DNA from: CAYWTS01 sp964461265
Lineage (GTDB): Bacteria > Bacteroidota > Ignavibacteria > Tepidaquicellales > OLB5
NCBI GenBank assembly: GCA_964461265.1
Contig: CAYWTS010000021.1
Coordinates: 1 to 39,930 of the forward strand
Direction of reading: 5' to 3'
Length of the DNA stretch: 39,930 bases
This document shows positions 15,664 to 23,187 of this stretch, in pieces (positions within the stretch are counted from its first letter, which is position 1; each line of letters begins with the position of its first letter). The translations under genes and the position numbers were made by a program. The notes beneath the pieces were generated by a model. The model saw only the letters and a list, made by a program, of their open reading frames with translations. It did no database searches and was not told the origin of the DNA.

Positions 15664-16665
15664 TTATTTCCCTTTAATATATTCTTCCGCAATCTGCACT
15701 GCATTTGTTGCTGCACCTTTTCTGACATTATCGGCTACTATCCATAGGTTAATTGTATTTTTTGAGCTTTCATCCATTCGGATTCTTCCTACGTAAACGT
15801 CATCTTTTTCATTACTGTGAACCGGCATTGGGTAAGATGATGATTTGACATCATCAACAACCTTAATTCCACGGGTGCTACCGAGTATATCCCGTATTTC
15901 GGAAGGATTTACTTTTTTATCGAATTCGATATTAACTGATTCGCCATGTCCGCCTATTGTGGGTATCCTCACACATGTTGCGGTAATTTTCATGTCTTTC
16001 CTGCCTAAGATTTTACGTGCTTCGTTCATCATTTTCCACTCTTCTTTTGTATATCCGTCATCAAAAAACACGTCAACCTGAGGAATTGCGTTATATGCTA
16101 TTTTATGTGGAAATACGTCTTTATTAACAGCTGCTTCAGAATCGCGTATCTCTTTATCCAATGCATCTAACCCTTTTTTCCCAATACCCGTTACCGACTG
16201 GTAGGTAGAAACCACTATCCTCTTTATTTTAAACAGGTTATCCAGTGGTTTTAAAACCATTACAAGTTGTATGGTCGAACAATTTGGGTTGGCAATTATC
16301 CCTTTGTGTCTGAAAATATCCTGTCTGTTAACTTCGGGTACAACAAGCGGAACATCTTCTTCCATTCTGAAAGTACTGCTGTTATCTATTACTAGAACAC
16401 CTTCTTTTGCCGCAACAGGAGCCCATTCCTTAGATACTGCGCCACCCGCTGAAAAAAAAGCAAACTCCATACTTTTAAATATTTCAGGTGATAATTTCTG
16501 TAATTTATAGCTATGTCTATTGACATTAATTTCCTTACCTTCCGAGGCAGGAGAAGCTACCGTAATTACCTTTCCAAGAGGAAAGTTCCTTTCATGCAAA
16601 ACTTGCAGTATCTTTCTGCCTACAAGTCCGCTAGCACCTACAATAACAATGTCATTTAATCTCAC
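15664..16665 (-). CDS. asd: Aspartate-semialdehyde dehydrogenase
   Basis: Reduces aspartyl phosphate to aspartate semialdehyde with NADPH, the branch point for lysine, methionine and threonine. The nucleotide loop GASGLVGRK is at residues 10-18; the catalytic cysteine is Cys129 in ANPNCSTIQ; the substrate/base segment RIPTIGGHGESV follows at about 235. 333 residues, normal. Its ATG overlaps the purM stop by 4 nt (ATGA), so the two are coupled. Downstream lies lysine 6-aminotransferase. Confidence 0.95.
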   Translation of the reverse strand: MRLNDIVIVGASGLVGRKILQVLHERNFPLGKVITVASPASEGKEINVNRHSYKLQKLSPEIFKSMEFAFFSAGGAVSKEWAPVAAKEGVLVIDNSSTFRMEEDVPLVVPEVNRQDIFRHKGIIANPNCSTIQLVMVLKPLDNLFKIKRIVVSTYQSVTGIGKKGLDALDKEIRDSEAAVNKDVFPHKIAYNAIPQVDVFFDDGYTKEEWKMMNEARKILGRKDMKITATCVRIPTIGGHGESVNIEFDKKVNPSEIRDILGSTRGIKVVDDVKSSSYPMPVHSNEKDDVYVGRIRMDESSKNTINLWIVADNVRKGAATNAVQIAEEYIKGK

Positions 16666-17660
16666 TTTTTTGTAATATCTCCTATTATGTAGTTTTTTTC
16701 CTTTAGTTTTTTTAAAATAGTAATAGTTTTATTAACATCATTCTTCCTTACGATTAAAACCAAACCAATTCCTAAATTGAACACTTTTCTCATCTCGTTT
16801 TCGCTTGTTTTGCTAACATCTTTAATTAAATCGAAAACCGGATTCCTTTGCCAGCTGTACCAGTCTATTTTAATCTTTAAATTATCGGGAACAACACGAG
16901 CAGTATTTCCGAGTATGCCCCCGCCTGTAATATGTGCAATTGAACTGACCTTGATTTTGCCCGTAACAGCCTGAATTAGCTTGAGATATGTTTTGTGAAT
17001 TTTTAGTAATTCCTCACCTAAGCTGCATCCAAGCTCTTCTATATAACTTTTAAGCTTGATTTTAGGAAGTATATATTTTCTCACAAATGAATACCCGTTA
17101 GTGTGCAGACCGTTAGAGCTTATACCGATAAGCACATCACCTGTTTTCACATTTTTTTTATTGATGATATCTCTTCTTTCACAAACACCTACAATTGTTC
17201 CTGCTAAGTCATAATCTTTAATACCATACATTCCCGGCATCTCTGCAGTTTCGCCTCCAATTAAAGAACATTTGTTATTTATACAGGCTTTTGCTAATCC
17301 TTTAACAATTTCAGCAGCTGTAAATGAATTGAGTTTACCAAATGCGAGATAATCGAGAAAGAATAACGGTTTAGCTCCGCATACAGCAATGTCATTTGCA
17401 CAATGATTAACTAAGTCTTCGCCAACAGTGTCATGTTTGTTTAATTCAACTGCTATTTTAAGTTTAGTGCCTACACCATCGGTACTCGCTACGTAAACAG
17501 GATTTTTGTAGCTCCTCGGGATTCTGAAAAAAGCACCAAAATTACCTATTCCGCTTATGGTATTTTTAGAAAAAGTTGGTTGTACAAGCGATTTAATTTG
17601 GCTGACAAACTTATCTCCTTCTGTAATATTTACTCCTGAAGCAGAATATGATGATTTCAT
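16662..17660 (-). CDS. purM: Phosphoribosylformylglycinamidine cyclo-ligase (AIR synthetase)
   Basis: Closes the imidazole ring of purines using ATP. The start YSASGVNITEGDKFV matches the YKDAGVDI opening of the family; VASTDGVGTKLKIA, the LVNHCANDIAVCGAKPLFFLDY stretch and LIGGETAEMPGMY are diagnostic, as is HITGGGILGNTARV near the end. 332 residues. The start at 17660 is well supported by the alignment, yet a consensus -7 box ends only 3 nt before it, so the message may be leaderless. Translationally coupled to asd. Confidence 0.95.
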   Translation of the reverse strand: MKSSYSASGVNITEGDKFVSQIKSLVQPTFSKNTISGIGNFGAFFRIPRSYKNPVYVASTDGVGTKLKIAVELNKHDTVGEDLVNHCANDIAVCGAKPLFFLDYLAFGKLNSFTAAEIVKGLAKACINNKCSLIGGETAEMPGMYGIKDYDLAGTIVGVCERRDIINKKNVKTGDVLIGISSNGLHTNGYSFVRKYILPKIKLKSYIEELGCSLGEELLKIHKTYLKLIQAVTGKIKVSSIAHITGGGILGNTARVVPDNLKIKIDWYSWQRNPVFDLIKDVSKTSENEMRKVFNLGIGLVLIVRKNDVNKTITILKKLKEKNYIIGDITKK

Positions 17661-17663
17661 TTA

Positions 17664-17694
17664 CAAATATACAATTTGCCCCTGAGAGTCTCAA
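17664..17694 (-). promoter_or_regulatory. Promoter of purM-asd, close to the start codon
   Basis: Minus strand: TTG (17692-17694), 20-nt spacer, TATATTTG (17664-17671). The box ends 3 nt before the purM ATG, so transcription would begin at or just inside the start codon. It is back to back with the mscL promoter. Confidence 0.55.
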
Positions 17695-17732
17695 TTCACT
17701 AATTTTTAACCTATTTAATCTATTTCAGTGTA

Positions 17733-17763
17733 TTGTAAAAATTATAGTATAACTATATTTTTG
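17733..17763 (+). promoter_or_regulatory. Promoter of mscL
   Basis: TTG (17733-17735), 20-nt spacer, TATTTTTG (17756-17763). The box ends 19 nt before the TTG start codon, leaving room for the AGGAGG at 17773-17778. Confidence 0.6.
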
Positions 17764-17782
17764 GTAAAAAACAGGAGGAGTT

Positions 17783-18199
17783 TTGAAAATAATTCAGGAA
17801 TTCAAGGAATTTGCAGTAAAAGGTAATGCTTTCGAACTTGCCGTAGGTGTAATTATCGGTGCAGCTTTCGGCAAGATAGTATCTTCGCTTGTAAGTGATA
17901 TAATTATGCCTCTGCTTGGTTTATTTATAGGTGGTGTGAACTTTACTACTTTACATGTAGTTTTAAGGGAACCACATATAGAATCTCAGAATATAATTAA
18001 AGATGCTATTATCTTAAACTACGGTAATTTTATACAGGTATGTTTTGACTTCTTTATCATAGCCTTTTCGATTTTCCTGGTTATAAAGTTTATGAATTCT
18101 TTTAAACGCAAAGAGGCGCAAAAAGAAACTGCTACACCGGAACCGACAAATGAAGAACGTCTGTTAACTGAGATTCGTGACTTATTGAAGAAAAAGTAG
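17783..18199 (+). CDS. mscL: Large-conductance mechanosensitive channel MscL
   Basis: A homopentameric inner-membrane channel that opens under hypo-osmotic tension. The N-terminal helix FKEFAVKGNAFELAVGVIIG leads into TM1, with FGKIVSSLVSDIIMPLLG following; TM2 lies at about 82-104, and a charged C-terminal helix (LLTEIRDLLKKK) closes the chain. 138 residues, typical. The start codon is TTG, supported by a perfect AGGAGG (17773-17778), a 4-nt spacing, and the fact that the family begins MK-x-x-x-EFK. Divergent from purM. Confidence 0.95.
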   Translation: MKIIQEFKEFAVKGNAFELAVGVIIGAAFGKIVSSLVSDIIMPLLGLFIGGVNFTTLHVVLREPHIESQNIIKDAIILNYGNFIQVCFDFFIIAFSIFLVIKFMNSFKRKEAQKETATPEPTNEERLLTEIRDLLKKK

Positions 18200-18327
18200 A
18201 ATAAATATATTAAATAAATATAACATATATCATTACACTTTATGATAAAAGTCATAGATTTTATTTAGTTTTATATGTTATTTTTGTAACAAACAATAAT
18301 AAAGTATTGAGAAGGAGAAAATAATTA

Positions 18328-18747
18328 ATGTCTTTAATTGATTTGTTCGAGCAGTACAAGGATATTATTCTACTCGAAGTTACAGAAAATATGGAAAGGG
18401 TTAATTTGGAGCATTATGAGGATGATAGTGAGGAAAAGCTCAGGCAAAAGATGGCTCGTACATATTACGTATTTAAAGAAGCAATTACTAAAGAATCTTT
18501 TGACCCGTTGAAAAATTACCTCGAAAGAGTTGGCGAAGAAAGGTATGCATCGGGGTATGAATTATATGAGCTTCAGACAGCTCTTAATATTCTTGAAGAA
18601 TGTATCTGGAAACAAATAGATGAAAAACTTCCTAAAAAAGAACAGCTCGATGCATTCATCACTATTACTAAATATATGAGTAACGCCAAGCTAACTCTTG
18701 CAAAGATCTACGTTTTCCATACCGAAGAAGCCCAATCTTCTGCATAA
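18328..18747 (+). CDS. Small helical protein, RsbRD N-terminal-domain-like
   Basis: 139 residues predicted to be almost all helix, cytoplasmic and acidic. The segment LERVGEERYASGYELYEL, followed by an LxxxEECIW helix, resembles the four-helix N-terminal domain found in RsbR/RsbRD stressosome proteins and some sensor kinases (PF14361), here standing alone without a STAS or kinase domain. This is a resemblance by eye. A GAAGGAG site lies before the ATG, and a TATTTTTG box (18279-18286) lies 41 nt upstream without a good -33. It follows mscL by 128 nt. Possible signalling accessory; function unproven. Confidence 0.55.
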   Translation: MSLIDLFEQYKDIILLEVTENMERVNLEHYEDDSEEKLRQKMARTYYVFKEAITKESFDPLKNYLERVGEERYASGYELYELQTALNILEECIWKQIDEKLPKKEQLDAFITITKYMSNAKLTLAKIYVFHTEEAQSSA

Positions 18748-18765
18748 AACCGGTTACTTTTTGAC

Positions 18766-18897
18766 AGAGGGGCTGTCTCAAAAGACAATTTTTTTGCAAA
18801 AAACTGTAAGCGCAACTTTTATAGTTGCGATTATGTAAGAATAGTGCAACGCAGCCATAAAGGCTGCGGATTGAAAAACACTTTTGAGACAGCCTCT
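18766..18897. mobile_element. MITE-like palindromic element, copy 2
   Basis: Left end AGAGGGGCTGTCTCAAAAG, right end the reverse complement with a 2-nt deletion in the G-run. The body shares with copy 1 the blocks TTGCAAAA, AACTGTAA, ATAGTTGCGAT and GCAACGCAGCCATAAAG, and adds about 12 nt that create a GCGCAAC/GTTGCG hairpin; GCAGCC/GGCTGC forms another. It sits between convergent genes. Its right end supplies the TAG stop of the propeller gene. No open frame, no transposase nearby. Confidence 0.75.
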
Positions 18898-20347
18898 ATT
18901 TAATTAATACCATTTTCCGGTTTTCGATAAAATCACCTGCCTTTAAAACATAATAATAAACACCTGATGGATAATTCGTCCCGTTAAACACAACTTCATA
19001 AGTGCCGGGTTTTAATTGTTCATTCACAAGTGTTGCAACTTCCCGACCGAGGATGTCGTAAACTTTTAAGTTTGTCATACCGGCAACCGATAACGCAAAA
19101 CGAATAAATGTACTAGGATTGAAGGGATTTGGATAATTCTGCCCGAGTGAAAACTCCTTTGGTATCTCCGAATTAATATTTATTATTCCAAAAGGATTAC
19201 CTGTAGGGTCGCGTTTGTAGTATATTTCAGAGTTCCCGTCACGCTCATCATACCATACAACATGCACAACCTGACCGGATACTGATACAGAAGGATAGGA
19301 TGAATTAGCAGAGTTATTCGTCAGCCGTGTATCTGCTCCCCAGCTTACACCTCCGTCTGTTGAGCGTTTGTAGTATATCTCATTGTTGTTCCCTTCACGA
19401 TTGTCAGACCATACAACATGCACAACCTGACCGGATACTGATACAGAAGGAGAGAATGAATTAGCAGAGTTATTCGTCAGCCGTGTATCTGCTCCCCAGC
19501 TTGCACCTGCGTCTGTTGAGCGTTTGTAGTATATCTCAGAGTTCCCGTCACGCTCGTCAAACCATACAACATGCACAACCTGACCGGATACTGATACAGA
19601 AGTAGAGTATGATGTAGCAGAGTTATTCGTCAGCCGTGCATCTGCTCCCCAGCTTACGCCTCCGTCTGTTGAGCGTTTGTAGTATATCTCGTCGTTCCCG
19701 TCACGATTGTCAAACCATACAATATGCACAACCTGACCGGATACTGATACAGAAGGAGAGGATGAATTAGCAGAGTTATTCGTCAGCCGTGTATCTGCTC
19801 CCCAACTTACGCCTGCGTCTGGTGAGCGTTTGTAGTATATCTCCTCGTTCCCGTCACGAAAGTCACGCCATACAATATGCACAACCTGACCGGATACTGA
19901 TACAGAAGGATAGGATGAAAAAGCAGAGTTATTCGTCAGCCGTGTATCTGCTCCCCAGCTTGCACCTGCGTCTGTTGAGCGTTTGTAGTATATCTCAGAG
20001 TTCCCGTCACGCTCGTCAAACCATACAACATGCACAACCTGACCGGATACTGATACAGAAGGATAGGATGAAAAAGCAGAGTTATTCGTCAGCCGTGTAT
20101 CTTCTCCCCAGCTTGCACCTGCGTCTGTTGAGCGTTTGTAGTATATCTCATAGTTACCGTCACGATTGTCATACCATACAACATGTAGATTATTTCCGTT
20201 TGCAGCAATACACCTTGCATTATTAAAAGATGTATAAGAAAACCCTGAGGCATTAGTCAATCTAACATCCGGCTGCCATTGGGCAAACAAATTATTTGAA
20301 ATCAAAACCATGAACAGTAAAAGATTAAAAATGTATATTTTTTTCAT
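18896..20347 (-). CDS. Secreted beta-propeller protein with seven near-identical blades and T9SS sorting domain
   Basis: Residues 1-22 form a signal peptide. Residues about 25-385 hold seven repeats of 51 residues (one has 52), each containing RLTNNSA, SVSVSGQVVHVVW, DxRDGNxEIYYKRS and a GxSWG Asp-box turn, as in sialidase/BNR-type propellers; seven blades would close one ring. Repeats 2 to 7 differ at only a few positions. Residues about 400-483 are a type A T9SS sorting domain (GQNYPNPFNPST, VYDILGREVATLVN, LKPGTYEVVF, GVYYYVLKAG, KKMVLIK-like end), so the protein is exported to the cell surface. Ligand unknown. The stop codon lies within the edge of the MITE-like element. Confidence 0.85.
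   Translation of the reverse strand: MKKIYIFNLLLFMVLISNNLFAQWQPDVRLTNASGFSYTSFNNARCIAANGNNLHVVWYDNRDGNYEIYYKRSTDAGASWGEDTRLTNNSAFSSYPSVSVSGQVVHVVWFDERDGNSEIYYKRSTDAGASWGADTRLTNNSAFSSYPSVSVSGQVVHIVWRDFRDGNEEIYYKRSPDAGVSWGADTRLTNNSANSSSPSVSVSGQVVHIVWFDNRDGNDEIYYKRSTDGGVSWGADARLTNNSATSYSTSVSVSGQVVHVVWFDERDGNSEIYYKRSTDAGASWGADTRLTNNSANSFSPSVSVSGQVVHVVWSDNREGNNNEIYYKRSTDGGVSWGADTRLTNNSANSSYPSVSVSGQVVHVVWYDERDGNSEIYYKRDPTGNPFGIININSEIPKEFSLGQNYPNPFNPSTFIRFALSVAGMTNLKVYDILGREVATLVNEQLKPGTYEVVFNGTNYPSGVYYYVLKAGDFIENRKMVLIK
19313..20088 (-). repeat. 153-bp tandem repeats inside the propeller gene
   Basis: The word GTTATTCGTCAGCCGT recurs at 19313, 19469, 19622, 19775, 19928 and 20081: intervals of 156, then 153 four times. 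The units are almost identical at the base level, including third codon positions, so they were recently duplicated or are kept alike by recombination. Copy number may vary between strains or be misassembled. Confidence 0.9.
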
Positions 20348-20373
20348 TTTATTAACTCCTGTCCTCCATAGTT

Positions 20374-20490
20374 TTAACGAAGGAGGACCTTCCTTTTTGA
20401 TTGTTTGAATTGTTGAGTTTGTAAAGTATAATAATAGACCCCGCTTGAATAATTTGCTTGTTTTTCTTAGCTGCCATTATATGGAACTGA
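20374..20490 (-). pseudogene. Relic of a T9SS C-terminal sorting domain
   Basis: Minus-strand translation ending at TAA 20374-20376 reads NGS, stop, EKQANYSSGVYYYTLQ, then TQQFKQSKRKVLLR: clearly the end of a type A T9SS sorting domain (NGSxLxSGVYYYxLxxGxFxxxKKMVLLR). An in-frame stop follows NGS, and a frame change (KTVQF lies in the +1 frame just upstream) marks decay. No rest of the gene is seen; upstream sequence runs directly into the HMA gene. It is the debris of a lost secreted-protein gene, lying just before the propeller gene. Confidence 0.7.
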
Positions 20491-20531
20491 ACAGTTTTAC
20501 AATTCTTATTCGGGTATGTTGTTAGTTTAGA

Positions 20532-20879
20532 TCAGGGGATTATTTCACCCGGGTAACCTTCTTCAGCCAATTTTTCCAGTATCTTTTCTTTGCTAATTTT
20601 ATTATTGTTGTAGGTTACAGTTATAATTTTAGTTTCAAGATCTACCTGAAGCTCAATAATTCCTTCCAGCGAGTTAACTGCTTCTGTAATTTTATGTTTA
20701 CAGCCGGCGCAATGCATATCAGGGCATTTGATTTTTATTGTCTCATTATTTGTTATCTCTGCAGAAGCCATAACACTGTAAGCTGCAAAGAGTAGAATTA
20801 GAATGATATTTATTTTTTCAAACGATGTATAACGGGATTTTGGCACAGACATCAGCTTTCGGGGTATTTGGTTAAACAT
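20532..20879 (-). CDS. Exported heavy-metal-associated (HMA) domain protein
   Basis: 115 residues. After a basic stretch comes a hydrophobic segment (about 24-40) ending VMASAE, a signal peptide or anchor, then an HMA ferredoxin-like fold (about 46-112) with the metal loop MHCAGC (Cys57, Cys60) and the usual VNSLEGI, VDLETKIITVTY and EEGYPGEI parts. It would bind Cu(I) or a similar soft metal in the periplasm. The start could also be Met10. Last gene of the lipoprotein / outer-membrane protein / HMA operon, 13 nt after its neighbour. Confidence 0.8.
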   Translation of the reverse strand: MFNQIPRKLMSVPKSRYTSFEKINIILILLFAAYSVMASAEITNNETIKIKCPDMHCAGCKHKITEAVNSLEGIIELQVDLETKIITVTYNNNKISKEKILEKLAEEGYPGEIIP

Positions 20880-20892
20880 TATTAATGCCTTT

Positions 20893-21858
20893 CTATTTTA
20901 TTGTATAATCAGGTATATAATAAGTAATACTGACACCTGCATTAAAAGAGCCAGTGGCATTTTTACCAAAGTTATCACCTGCTATACTGTATTTTATTGT
21001 TGGTGTTATTCTGATTTTCAATGTCGGATAGTATGAATATGCTAAACCGATCTTCATAGTTTTTTCATTCGTGTTATCAACCTTCTGTCCGTTTTGCGTG
21101 TAAGAATTTTGTAGAAAACCGGAAATAGTCAATGCTACAGCATGCTCACTGCCGAAGATATAATTCAGTGTTATGCTGTAGTTAAATTTATCGCCAAGCT
21201 GCTGTTTAAATAAATTTGGCTGCACCTGCCCGAAATATTTATTATATGTTTTTTCAAAGCTGTGCTGCCAGCTAAGATCTGTACTTACCTGGAATCGATT
21301 ACGGATTATTGATTTTATTAACGATACTCCGAGCGATGTCATATAGTATCCTTTACCCGTAATATCTGCTTCGTGTTCAGCGGTTTCAATCGATTTTCCG
21401 GTTGGTAATGTAAAACCAAAAGTAACAGCAAGATATGGTTTGGTTTTATCTATCCTGTTTTTACCATTTACCTTTTGTAACTGAAACTCGTGAAAAAATT
21501 CATACCTTCCTGAAATGGTTAGGTCGCCTATCCCGCTGCCTCTGGCTTTATATCCGGGAATGTTGTTATAATTCCATACATAAGGTACCGAAAAATTGAA
21601 TTGAAGAAATCTGTTTAACCTGTAGGCACCCCCTATGAAAATCTTTTTCTGGGTCTGTGTATTATCTGATGAAAGCCATTTACCATACTCGTTCCAAACC
21701 CCGAGGTAGTGGTCGTAATCAAATCCGATTCCGAATAATGCTCTGCCATCCAGGGCTAAAACGCCAATATCGTTTGTTCCGCCCCCGCATACATTACATG
21801 GGAAACTTGGTTCATACAGCAGAAGTATTAAGGGGATAATGGATATAAAATTTTTCAT
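20893..21858 (-). CDS. Outer-membrane transporter-like beta-barrel
   Basis: 321 residues with a signal peptide (1-18), followed at once by CNVCGGG, a cysteine pair near the mature N-terminus that could bind metal. The rest alternates strands with aromatic girdles, including the GSGIGDLTISGRYEF and TFGFTLPTGKS segments of the putative transporter/phenol_MetA_deg-type barrels. It lies 34 nt after the FixH/YtkA-like lipoprotein and 13 nt before the HMA protein; the context suggests metal passage or storage, which the sequence alone does not prove. Confidence 0.7.
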   Translation of the reverse strand: MKNFISIIPLILLLYEPSFPCNVCGGGTNDIGVLALDGRALFGIGFDYDHYLGVWNEYGKWLSSDNTQTQKKIFIGGAYRLNRFLQFNFSVPYVWNYNNIPGYKARGSGIGDLTISGRYEFFHEFQLQKVNGKNRIDKTKPYLAVTFGFTLPTGKSIETAEHEADITGKGYYMTSLGVSLIKSIIRNRFQVSTDLSWQHSFEKTYNKYFGQVQPNLFKQQLGDKFNYSITLNYIFGSEHAVALTISGFLQNSYTQNGQKVDNTNEKTMKIGLAYSYYPTLKIRITPTIKYSIAGDNFGKNATGSFNAGVSITYYIPDYTIK

Positions 21859-21892
21859 TAAGTAAATTTATTATTCCAAATTACTTGCTGAA

Positions 21893-22720
21893 CTATGGAT
21901 TAAAAGTAAAATAAGGTGTATTGGGAAACGGTGGTGTTATCCACTGACCGTTATAGTAAATTGAATCATAGACTACCCATGTTCCGGACATACTGAGATT
22001 TACCTGACCCTCATAGAAACCGGTTACAGAATTAAAAACAGGATTAATGTTATTACTTGAACCGTGCCCTCCCCCCATATTCATCCATGGCTTAATATAC
22101 ATTGATGCAGTAATTATTTCCTCGAAATTTATATCCATATCTGTTTTATGCAGCAGGCATTTAAAAGGTTGAATTGCAACTATGGGGTTATACGGTTCTA
22201 CTAGGGTAATGTGAAAGACGCCGCTTGTTCCCTGACCTGTAAAAGTTCTTATTTGAGCTCCGGGCATCGAATTGACTGTAAAATAAATCGAGTCTAATCT
22301 GGCATAGTCGTTATAATTAAAAAATCCCCACCAGCCCATCCCTGTATCGGTTAACATAGTAAAGCAAGCATAACCTGTGAACATGCCTATATTACTATTA
22401 TAATAAAATTGAGGTGAAGTAGGTGAAGAATGAAACGGACTGTTAGGAAAATTATGGTACATCTTTGGAAAAAATTTTACCCACCCGGTACTCTGCTGCT
22501 GGTTGTTTAAAAAAACTTTAAACCCAAGGTCATTATAACCGTAAGCCAGATAACTTGTTGTAGCAGAATATAATTCGATTTTTGTCTGATTATTTTCACC
22601 CGTTAAGACCTTTGTGTAGTTTGTTTGCTGGTTTTGAGTAATGGGATTAAATAAAGAGTCATTTGAACAGGAATAAATTACTATTAATGTAAAAAGTGTG
22701 ATAAATGTTATTTTCTCCAT
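21893..22720 (-). CDS. Lipoprotein with two FixH/YtkA-like domains, probable copper binding
   Basis: The signal peptide ends in the lipobox IYSC (Cys18). The mature chain holds two similar halves. The first (about 78-140) has FFPKMYHN, FHSSPTSP, GMFTGYACFTM and GMGWWGF; the second (about 205-255) has KPWMNMGGGHGSS, NINPVF, GFYEGQVNLSM and GTWVVYD. Both follow the Met/His-rich plan of FixH/YtkA-like domains (P-M-x-M or H, HxS, GxYxGxxxxxMxGxW). The placement of Met and His suggests copper binding at the cell envelope. 275 residues. First gene of an operon with the barrel protein and the HMA protein, under a good promoter. The duplication is my reading by eye. Confidence 0.65.
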   Translation of the reverse strand: MEKITFITLFTLIVIYSCSNDSLFNPITQNQQTNYTKVLTGENNQTKIELYSATTSYLAYGYNDLGFKVFLNNQQQSTGWVKFFPKMYHNFPNSPFHSSPTSPQFYYNSNIGMFTGYACFTMLTDTGMGWWGFFNYNDYARLDSIYFTVNSMPGAQIRTFTGQGTSGVFHITLVEPYNPIVAIQPFKCLLHKTDMDINFEEIITASMYIKPWMNMGGGHGSSNNINPVFNSVTGFYEGQVNLSMSGTWVVYDSIYYNGQWITPPFPNTPYFTFNP

Positions 22721-22741
22721 TTGGCTTAAACTTAGTTTTTA

Positions 22742-22773
22742 CAAAAATAAATGCGAAATTAAGTTAAATCAAA
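22742..22773 (-). promoter_or_regulatory. Promoter of the putative copper operon
   Basis: Minus strand: TTTG (22770-22773), 20-nt spacer, TATTTTTG (22742-22749), matching both elements of the Bacteroidetes promoter. The box ends 21 nt before the ATG at 22720. Confidence 0.65.
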
Positions 22774-22852
22774 TGACTTAAGTCAATTTTTCTGTTAGTG
22801 CCTTGTATAAGTAATAACAGTATTTATAGCATTAAATCTTAGTTAAATTATT

Positions 22853-22972
22853 TTAAAGCTTCTCTTTATTGATTAATGACCTGAGAATCATTGTTATTTT
22901 TTCATGAAGTGATTTTATAAGATTCAAAGATTTATTAATATCCTCGTCTTTTCCGTCTTTGGTTTCTGCCAT
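22853..22972 (-). CDS. Possible small protein of 39 residues
   Basis: A minus-strand frame starts MAETKDGKDEDINKSLNL and continues as an amphipathic helix to the end LINKEKL, TAA. Charged head, leucine/isoleucine heptads, no membrane segment. No strong ribosome site is visible. It sits in the 467-nt gap between the copper-like operon and the plus-strand membrane protein. The rest of that gap has the operon promoter (22742-22773) and a small hairpin ACGGGA/TCCCGT (22997-23013) just upstream of this frame. Real or not, composition favours a folded helix over random sequence. Confidence 0.3.
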   Translation of the reverse strand: MAETKDGKDEDINKSLNLIKSLHEKITMILRSLINKEKL

Positions 22973-23187
22973 AAACTTTCATCTTAAGGTTTTATGACGG
23001 GATTATTTCCCGTAAGAGCAAGCTTAGTTCTTACATAAGTATTTATATGGCTGTCTGCAAAGTGATGTAATAATTGTATTCCGCTCCAGCCGTCCGTTAG
23101 GTATGAAAATAATAATTAAAAAGGATGATAAAAGGTATGAATAATTTTATTTTCTCTTTATTATTTTAGATTAAAAGGAGTTTTACA

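Noticed and set aside
19313..20088. Regular repeats as a CRISPR array
   Set aside because: The period is 153 bp, the units are continuous coding sequence and there are no spacers.
19789..20226. A 145-codon plus-strand frame opposite the propeller gene
   Set aside because: It is open only because the 153-bp unit is free of stops in that frame and repeats; no start signal and no protein-like composition.
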